From NCBI GenBank assembly GCA_019414245.1, contig DXMK01000007.1:1-64000 (forward strand): a DNA stretch of 64,000 nt, written 5' to 3'. A program made the position numbers and the translations under genes. Positions within the stretch are counted from its first letter, which is position 1; every line of letters begins with the position of its first letter. Positions 59,484-64,000 of the stretch are shown in pieces. The notes under the pieces were generated by a model, which worked only from the letters and a program-made list of their open reading frames with translations, did no database searches and was not told the DNA's origin. Origin of the DNA: Collinsella sp. Lineage in GTDB: Bacteria > Actinomycetota > Coriobacteriia > Coriobacteriales > Coriobacteriaceae.

Positions 59484-59571
59484 TAAGTTTCAGAGCTGGT
59501 TTCCTCATTTCGTTTCCACTAAAGCGAATCAAGAATAGGGAAACAGCAGGTAGAAAGGATAAAACAGGCAT

Positions 59572-61251
59572 ATGGCGGAGTTTATCTACCAAATGTATCA
59601 GGCTCGCAAGGCCCATGGCGACAAGGTAATCCTTGACGACGTGACCCTGAGCTTCTACCCCGGTGCCAAGATCGGTGTCGTGGGCCCCAACGGTATGGGC
59701 AAGTCGACCCTGCTCAAGATCATGGCCGGCATCGAGGAAGTCTCCAACGGCGATGCCAGACTTACCCCCGGCTACACCGTGGGTATCCTGCAGCAGGAGC
59801 CGCCGCTCGACGACGACAAGACCGTCATCGAGAACGTGCGCATGGCGTTTGGCGACATGATCGCCAAGGTCGATCGCTTCAATAAGATCGGCGAGGAGAT
59901 GTGCGACCCGGATTGCGACATGGACGCCCTCATGGCCGAGATGGGCAAGCTCCAGGACGAGATCGACGCCGCCGATGGCTGGGATATCGATTCCAAGCTC
60001 GGCCAGGCCATGGACGCCCTGCAGCTACCCGATTCCGACATGCCGGTCAATGTGCTTTCCGGTGGCGAGCGCCGTCGCGTGGCCCTGTGCAAGCTGCTGC
60101 TCGAGGCTCCCGACCTGCTGCTGCTCGACGAGCCCACGAACCACCTGGACGCCGAGTCGATCCTGTGGCTCGAGCACTTCCTGCACAACTACCAGGGCGC
60201 GGTGCTTGCCGTCACACACGATCGCTACTTCCTGGACAACGTTGCCGAGTGGATCTGCGAGGTCGACCGCGGCCACCTTTATCCCTACAAGGGCAACTAC
60301 TCCACGTATCTGGAGACCAAGGCCGCCCGTATCGAGGCACAGGGCAACCGCGACGCCAAGCTCGCCAAGCGCATGGAGGCCGAGCTCGAGTGGGTGCGCA
60401 GCTCGCCCAAGGCCCGTCAGGCCAAGAACAAGGCCCGTCTGGCCCGCTACGAGGAGATGGAGGCTGAGGCGCGCGCTAGCCAGAAGCTCGACTGGACTGA
60501 CATTCGCATCCCTGTCGGCCCGCGTCTGGGCAATAAGGTGCTCGAGGCCCATCACCTGCACAAGGAGTTCGACGGTCGCGTGCTCATCGATGACCTTTCG
60601 TTCACCCTGCCGCGCAACGGCATCGTGGGCGTCATCGGCCCCAACGGTGTCGGTAAGACCACGCTGTTCAAGACGATTGTGGGTCTGGAGCCGCTGACTT
60701 CGGGCGAGCTCGAGGTGGGCGAGACCGTCAAGATTTCTTACGTCGACCAGAACCGTTCCGGCATCGACCCCGATAAGAACCTATGGGAGGTCGTCTCGGA
60801 CGGCCTGGACCACATGATGGTCGGCGAGACCGAGGTTCCGAGCCGCGCGTACGTGGCGAGCTTTGGCTTTAAAGGCCAGGACCAGCAGAAGCGCGCTGGC
60901 GTACTCTCCGGTGGCGAGCGCAACCGTCTGAACTTGGCACTTACGCTCAAGCAGGGCGGCAACCTGCTGCTCCTCGACGAGCCCACGAACGATCTTGACG
61001 TCGAGACGCTGTCCTCGCTCGAGGCGGCGCTGCTCGAGTTCCCGGGCTGCTCGGTGGTCATTAGCCACGACCGCATGTTCCTGGACCGCGTCGCCACGCA
61101 CATCCTGGCGTGGGAAGGCACCGACGAGAACCCGGGCAACTGGTATTGGTTCGAGGGCAACTTCGAGGCCTATCAGGCCAACCGCATCGAGCGCCTGGGC
61201 GAGGACGCAGCCCAGCCGCATCGTATTCACCGCAAGCTGACGCGCGATTAG
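59572..61251 (+). CDS. ettA: ABC-F translation factor EttA
   Basis: A 559-residue ABC-F protein with two ATPase domains (Walker A GVVGPNGMGKST and GVIGPNGVGKTT; signatures LSGGERRRVALCKLLL and LSGGERNRLNLAL; Walker B LLLLDEPTNHLDAES and LLLLDEPTNDLD) joined by a P-site-interaction linker. The short arm insertion in domain 1 and the overall length match EttA, which gates the first peptide bond according to ATP level on the 70S ribosome. The start ATG 59572 has AAAGGA 12 bp upstream. Confidence 0.93.
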   Translation: MAEFIYQMYQARKAHGDKVILDDVTLSFYPGAKIGVVGPNGMGKSTLLKIMAGIEEVSNGDARLTPGYTVGILQQEPPLDDDKTVIENVRMAFGDMIAKVDRFNKIGEEMCDPDCDMDALMAEMGKLQDEIDAADGWDIDSKLGQAMDALQLPDSDMPVNVLSGGERRRVALCKLLLEAPDLLLLDEPTNHLDAESILWLEHFLHNYQGAVLAVTHDRYFLDNVAEWICEVDRGHLYPYKGNYSTYLETKAARIEAQGNRDAKLAKRMEAELEWVRSSPKARQAKNKARLARYEEMEAEARASQKLDWTDIRIPVGPRLGNKVLEAHHLHKEFDGRVLIDDLSFTLPRNGIVGVIGPNGVGKTTLFKTIVGLEPLTSGELEVGETVKISYVDQNRSGIDPDKNLWEVVSDGLDHMMVGETEVPSRAYVASFGFKGQDQQKRAGVLSGGERNRLNLALTLKQGGNLLLLDEPTNDLDVETLSSLEAALLEFPGCSVVISHDRMFLDRVATHILAWEGTDENPGNWYWFEGNFEAYQANRIERLGEDAAQPHRIHRKLTRD

Positions 61252-61274
61252 TCGAGCTCAGGTGACCCAATGAG

Positions 61275-61312
61275 AAAGGGACGATAACCTTGAGGGCTAT
61301 CGTCCCTTTTTG
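61275..61312. terminator. Terminator between ettA and the convergent gene
   Basis: AAAGGGACGATA and TATCGTCCCTTT form a 12-bp stem followed by TT. A-rich and T-rich flanks make it usable from both strands. Confidence 0.85.
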
Positions 61313-62620
61313 TTACTTGGTAGAAGGTTCGACTTTATCGATGGCCCAGGTGGCTCCGAGACCGCCGGTGGTGTTGCGGCGGATGCGCACGGTGACTTCG
61401 TGGCGCTCGCCGGCCTGCGTGTAGCGCAGGGGGAAGCTTGCGCGGTTTCGCGCGGCCTCGATGGTACCGCGCTCGCGGGCGATCCAGTAGTACTCGCCGA
61501 CGATGCCGAGCGTGTCGGCGCCGTAGGGGAGATAGGTCGACAACTGGTGCAGAAGCGGGCCGGGGCAGAAGACCTCGGTTGCGAAATCGACGGGGAAGTC
61601 CTTGGGGATGGCGGGCGCTGCGGGTGCGGGGGCTGGGGCCGCTGCGGGTACCGAAGCCGGTGCGGATGCGGGTATTTGGTCGCAAGCAGCGGCGGGCATG
61701 GATTCGATGACGGGTGCGGGCTCCGGCGTTACTTTCGGCTTGATCTCGGAATCTGCGGGCTTCACGGTGACGGGCGCGTCTGCAACTGCGGTTTCAACCT
61801 CAACCTGCGTCGCGTTCTCGTTCTCGACGCTCGGCTTTGCCTCGATGGGCGTGGACGCCATGGTGGTGATGCCGGCGTTTGCGTTCTCGGGGTCATAGAC
61901 GACCGTAAGCGAGATGGCGGGCTGCGGTGTCTCGGGCTCCGGCGCCGACTCGGTAGCGTCTTGATCGGCGGACTCGTCGGGTTGATTGTCCTCGGCCTCG
62001 TCGCCAAAGACATCGCTGTTTTGGAACGCAGGCGTCTCGGGTTGGCCGGCGGTTTCTTCGGTTGTCGACTTGGGGGTCTCGTTGAGCTCCGCAGCGGCTT
62101 CCTGCTCTGACATGGCTTTGGGATCGGTCGTGGCGGCGATTTCGGTTTCGGCTTCTGCTGCTACCTCAATAGCGACTTCGATCTCTGTCTCGGGCTCGGG
62201 CTCCGGAGCGACTTCGGCCACGGACTCGGGCTCGGGACGCTTAACGTGCTTGGGACGCACGGCCTTCAGGTCCTTCTCGCCGCGCTTTTTCTTTTTGTAG
62301 GACTGCTTGGCGCCCTTGGTGGCCTTGGGCTTGTCCTCGCCCTTGGCAAGTGCGGCATCCCATGCCTCGTTGGCGATGACCGTGGCATACAGGCGACCGC
62401 CCTTAAAGACGGTCAGCTTAATGCAGTCGTCGAGTTCCTCGAGCAGCTCGCGCGTGGACTCGAAGCCCAGGTCATAAGCGGTCATATCGCCAGCGGCGAG
62501 TGTCTCCTCGACCTGTGTCATAAACGTTTGCTTGCCGCATCCAATCGCATCGCGCAGCAGGCGATACAGATAGATGTGGTTGCCCAGCGATAGCGTGGGC
62601 TTAACTATTGTCTTGCTCAT
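61313..62620 (-). CDS. Protein with LOTUS-like N-terminal domain and long acidic linker
   Basis: A 435-residue protein in three parts. Residues 10-95 look like an OST-HTH/LOTUS-type winged helix (LLRDAIGCGKQTFMTQVEET, AYDLGFESTRELLEELDD, GGRLYATVI); a Lys-rich patch follows (KQSYKKKKRGEK). Residues 115-345 are a low-complexity Glu/Pro/Ala/Thr linker. The C-terminal 85 residues form a compact domain (FCPGPLLHQLSTYLPYGADT ... GLGATWAIDKVEP). GAGGAGA precedes ATG 62620. LOTUS domains bind RNA, so an RNA-related role is plausible but unproven. Confidence 0.6.
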   Translation of the reverse strand: MSKTIVKPTLSLGNHIYLYRLLRDAIGCGKQTFMTQVEETLAAGDMTAYDLGFESTRELLEELDDCIKLTVFKGGRLYATVIANEAWDAALAKGEDKPKATKGAKQSYKKKKRGEKDLKAVRPKHVKRPEPESVAEVAPEPEPETEIEVAIEVAAEAETEIAATTDPKAMSEQEAAAELNETPKSTTEETAGQPETPAFQNSDVFGDEAEDNQPDESADQDATESAPEPETPQPAISLTVVYDPENANAGITTMASTPIEAKPSVENENATQVEVETAVADAPVTVKPADSEIKPKVTPEPAPVIESMPAAACDQIPASAPASVPAAAPAPAPAAPAIPKDFPVDFATEVFCPGPLLHQLSTYLPYGADTLGIVGEYYWIARERGTIEAARNRASFPLRYTQAGERHEVTVRIRRNTTGGLGATWAIDKVEPSTK

Positions 62621-62758
62621 GGCAAATCTCCTCTTTACACACCAAAGCATCTTACCATCGCGCAGGGCTTGCCACCTCGGCGCCCAAAGCAAACGGGCGC
62701 GACCGTTGCCGGTTCGCGCCCGTTATACAGGTCGGTTATCTGTGAGAGGCGATCGTGC

Positions 62759-63703
62759 TTAGTTGCCCGATGTCGTGCCTTGGCTCGAGCTGTCGGATGC
62801 CGTGCCGGATGCGGTTCCGCTCGAGCTGTTTGTGTTGCTGTTGTCGGTTGAGCCCGTGTCCGATGCATTGCCGCTCGTCTGGTCACCCGTGCTCTGCTGA
62901 GAGCCGTCGGTCGTTTGGCTGGAGTCGGTCGTTCCGGATTGTGTGCCGCCGCTGTTCGAAGAGGAATCGGTGCCTTGCGACTGATCAGGGGTGGTCGAGG
63001 AAGAATCGGTGGGTGCGGAGTTGGCCTGTGAGTCGTTCTGCTGGCTTTGCGATTGGCCGGCGCTGTCCGCGTCTTGCTCGGTCGTGCGCGACGAAAGGAT
63101 TGGCTCGGGGCGCTCGCCCAGACCCTCACCGGCGGTGGTTATAAGGATGGCGCCGGCGCAGGCGATAACCGCGACGATGGCGATGGCGATCGAGAAGATG
63201 ATGACCTTCTTTTGCGTCTGGCTGCGCTCTTCCGCCGCCTTGGCGCGCAGGCTGTTGGGGGCGACGCGCGCCGTGGTCGCGCGTCCCGCGACCTGACGCA
63301 TCTCCTGCGTAGTCGCGGCGCCGCCCAGGTGCTCCTCGGCATTAAGCTCAACGGGCTCATAGGCGCCGGCGGGGTAGTCGACGGCGGCGTGCGTACCTTT
63401 GAGGGCTTCGGCGCTGGCAGAGATAAAGTGGCGGTAGACCTGCGAGGACACAACGGTGATGACCGAGCTCACGGCGGCACCAATTACTGAACCAGCGATA
63501 CCAATCTTGGAGGCAAGCGCCACGCTCGTGGCGGCAGCTGCGGCGCCGGCGATGATCTGGGGAATGGAAATGTCATCGAACAGGCCCTTTTTGGGCGCGA
63601 TGGCCATGGTCTGTCCGATGGAATGGTTCTCGTGCACGCCGTTGTTGAGCGATGCCGGCGTCATGACGCGCGTGCGCGGCGCGTCGGTGTACTTGGTTGT
63701 CAT
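62759..63703 (-). CDS. Membrane protein with Ser/Thr-rich low-complexity tail
   Basis: A 314-residue protein. A hydrophobic Ala/Gly-rich segment (IIAGAAAAATSVALASKIGI onward, about 48-88) and a second helix (VIIFSIAIAIVAVIACAGAI, about 170-190) flank a cytoplasmic part. The last 110 residues are almost wholly Ser, Thr, Gly, Gln, Asp and Asn and probably lie outside as a flexible stalk. GGGAGG precedes ATG 63703. No family is recognised; it is likely envelope-associated. Confidence 0.72.
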   Translation of the reverse strand: MTTKYTDAPRTRVMTPASLNNGVHENHSIGQTMAIAPKKGLFDDISIPQIIAGAAAAATSVALASKIGIAGSVIGAAVSSVITVVSSQVYRHFISASAEALKGTHAAVDYPAGAYEPVELNAEEHLGGAATTQEMRQVAGRATTARVAPNSLRAKAAEERSQTQKKVIIFSIAIAIVAVIACAGAILITTAGEGLGERPEPILSSRTTEQDADSAGQSQSQQNDSQANSAPTDSSSTTPDQSQGTDSSSNSGGTQSGTTDSSQTTDGSQQSTGDQTSGNASDTGSTDNSNTNSSSGTASGTASDSSSQGTTSGN

Positions 63704-63877
63704 ACGGGGTCCTCCCGGTGTAAATCTGCTTCGTTTCGTGTAGCCATCAGGGTACCCACCAGATGTGAATCATACGTGACATTTAACAGATACCATCAAC
63801 TCATCAAGGGGGCCTGCTGTCTTTGGTGCAATAGCTTGATGCTAAACTGGATTTATGTTTGCGAGGTGGTTTACGTG

Positions 63878-64000
63878 ATGTACCCGTATATGACATTCGA
63901 AGATGGAACCGAGGTCATTCATTCTGACCTGATTACAGATGGCGATATCGAAAAGGTTATCGTGCATTTTGAGCGACCGACGGCAGAGGGCTTCGACTCC
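63878..64000 (+). CDS. Conserved small protein, truncated by the window end
   Basis: ATG 63878 (or GTG 63875) follows GAGGTGG and opens a frame still running at the last base: MYPYMTFEDGTEVIHSDLIT, then DGDIEKVIVHFERPTAEGFD. I have the impression of a widespread small Firmicutes/Actinobacteria family beginning YPYMT and containing VHFERP, but I cannot name it or assign a function. The 3' end lies outside the window. Confidence 0.55.
   Translation, partial: MYPYMTFEDGTEVIHSDLITDGDIEKVIVHFERPTAEGFDS

Overview
The window reads as chromosomal DNA of a GC-rich, anaerobic, gut-type actinobacterium. Coriobacteriia, most likely Collinsella or a close relative, is my inference from gene content, codon use and the Coriobacteriia-like protein sequences; no rRNA is present to confirm it. 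Genes are densely packed on both strands. Most starts have clear GGAGG-type ribosome binding sites, and many operons end in strong rho-independent terminators.

Layout. 1-2.4 kb: a GH13 alpha-glucosidase and a tRNA-Gly/tRNA-Val pair. 2.5-3.8 kb: an Sfp-type phosphopantetheinyl transferase and a TetR regulator. 4.1-9.6 kb: an unusual run of thiolase, DUF35 zinc-ribbon protein, acyl carrier protein, phosphate acyltransferase, butyrate-kinase-like enzyme and MFS transporter. 9.7-14 kb: a small membrane protein, then the anaerobic ribonucleotide reductase genes nrdD and nrdG with NrdR-box-like sites and very long intergenic palindromes. 14-22.2 kb: folE, an HD hydrolase and folB; a zinc metallopeptidase and a dipeptidase; a SlyD-like FKBP next to an orphan UreE-like protein; a HAD phosphatase; Fur/PerR, acylphosphatase, an oxidoreductase and RNase H. 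22.3-29.5 kb: a LysR regulator divergent from O-acetylhomocysteine sulfhydrylase (with a possible leader peptide), a secreted protein, ketopantoate reductase, a cyclase-family hydrolase and an Fe-S aldo/keto reductase. 29.5-36.8 kb: two genes (a Gfo/Idh/MocA oxidoreductase and endonuclease IV), each preceded by a copy of the same hairpin element; a polar amino-acid ABC transporter; flavodoxin; DUF3793; and an HMA metal-binding protein. 36.8-43.2 kb: a YolD and Y-family polymerase pair with a LexA box, a half-length iron-alcohol-dehydrogenase-like gene flanked by repeats, pgi and two HAD phosphatases.

43.3-56.3 kb is a large catabolic operon resembling the fructoselysine (frl) and fructose-asparagine (fra) loci. 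It holds a GntR/UTRA regulator, a YfcC-type carrier, an amidohydrolase, an FrlC-like isomerase, an FrlB-like SIS deglycase, two FrlD-like PfkB kinases, a second amidohydrolase, YjbQ, a BtpA/SgcQ protein and an FGGY kinase. The carrier gene is split by a 1565-bp ISL3-type insertion sequence with an 8-bp target duplication; removing the element and one duplicate restores the reading frame. 56.3-64 kb: TatD, TcdA, a possible 28-residue hydrophobic toxin-like peptide, an SdpR/SdpI pair, the ABC-F factor EttA, two Coriobacteriia-type low-complexity proteins and the start of a truncated gene.

Two systems stand out. One is the ACP-linked thiolase/phosphotransacylase/kinase module, which looks like a route from an imported substrate to acyl-phosphate and ATP. 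The other is the enlarged Amadori-product operon interrupted by the insertion sequence. The recurrent long intergenic hairpins, including a pair with covarying stems and a conserved loop, are the main non-coding curiosity.
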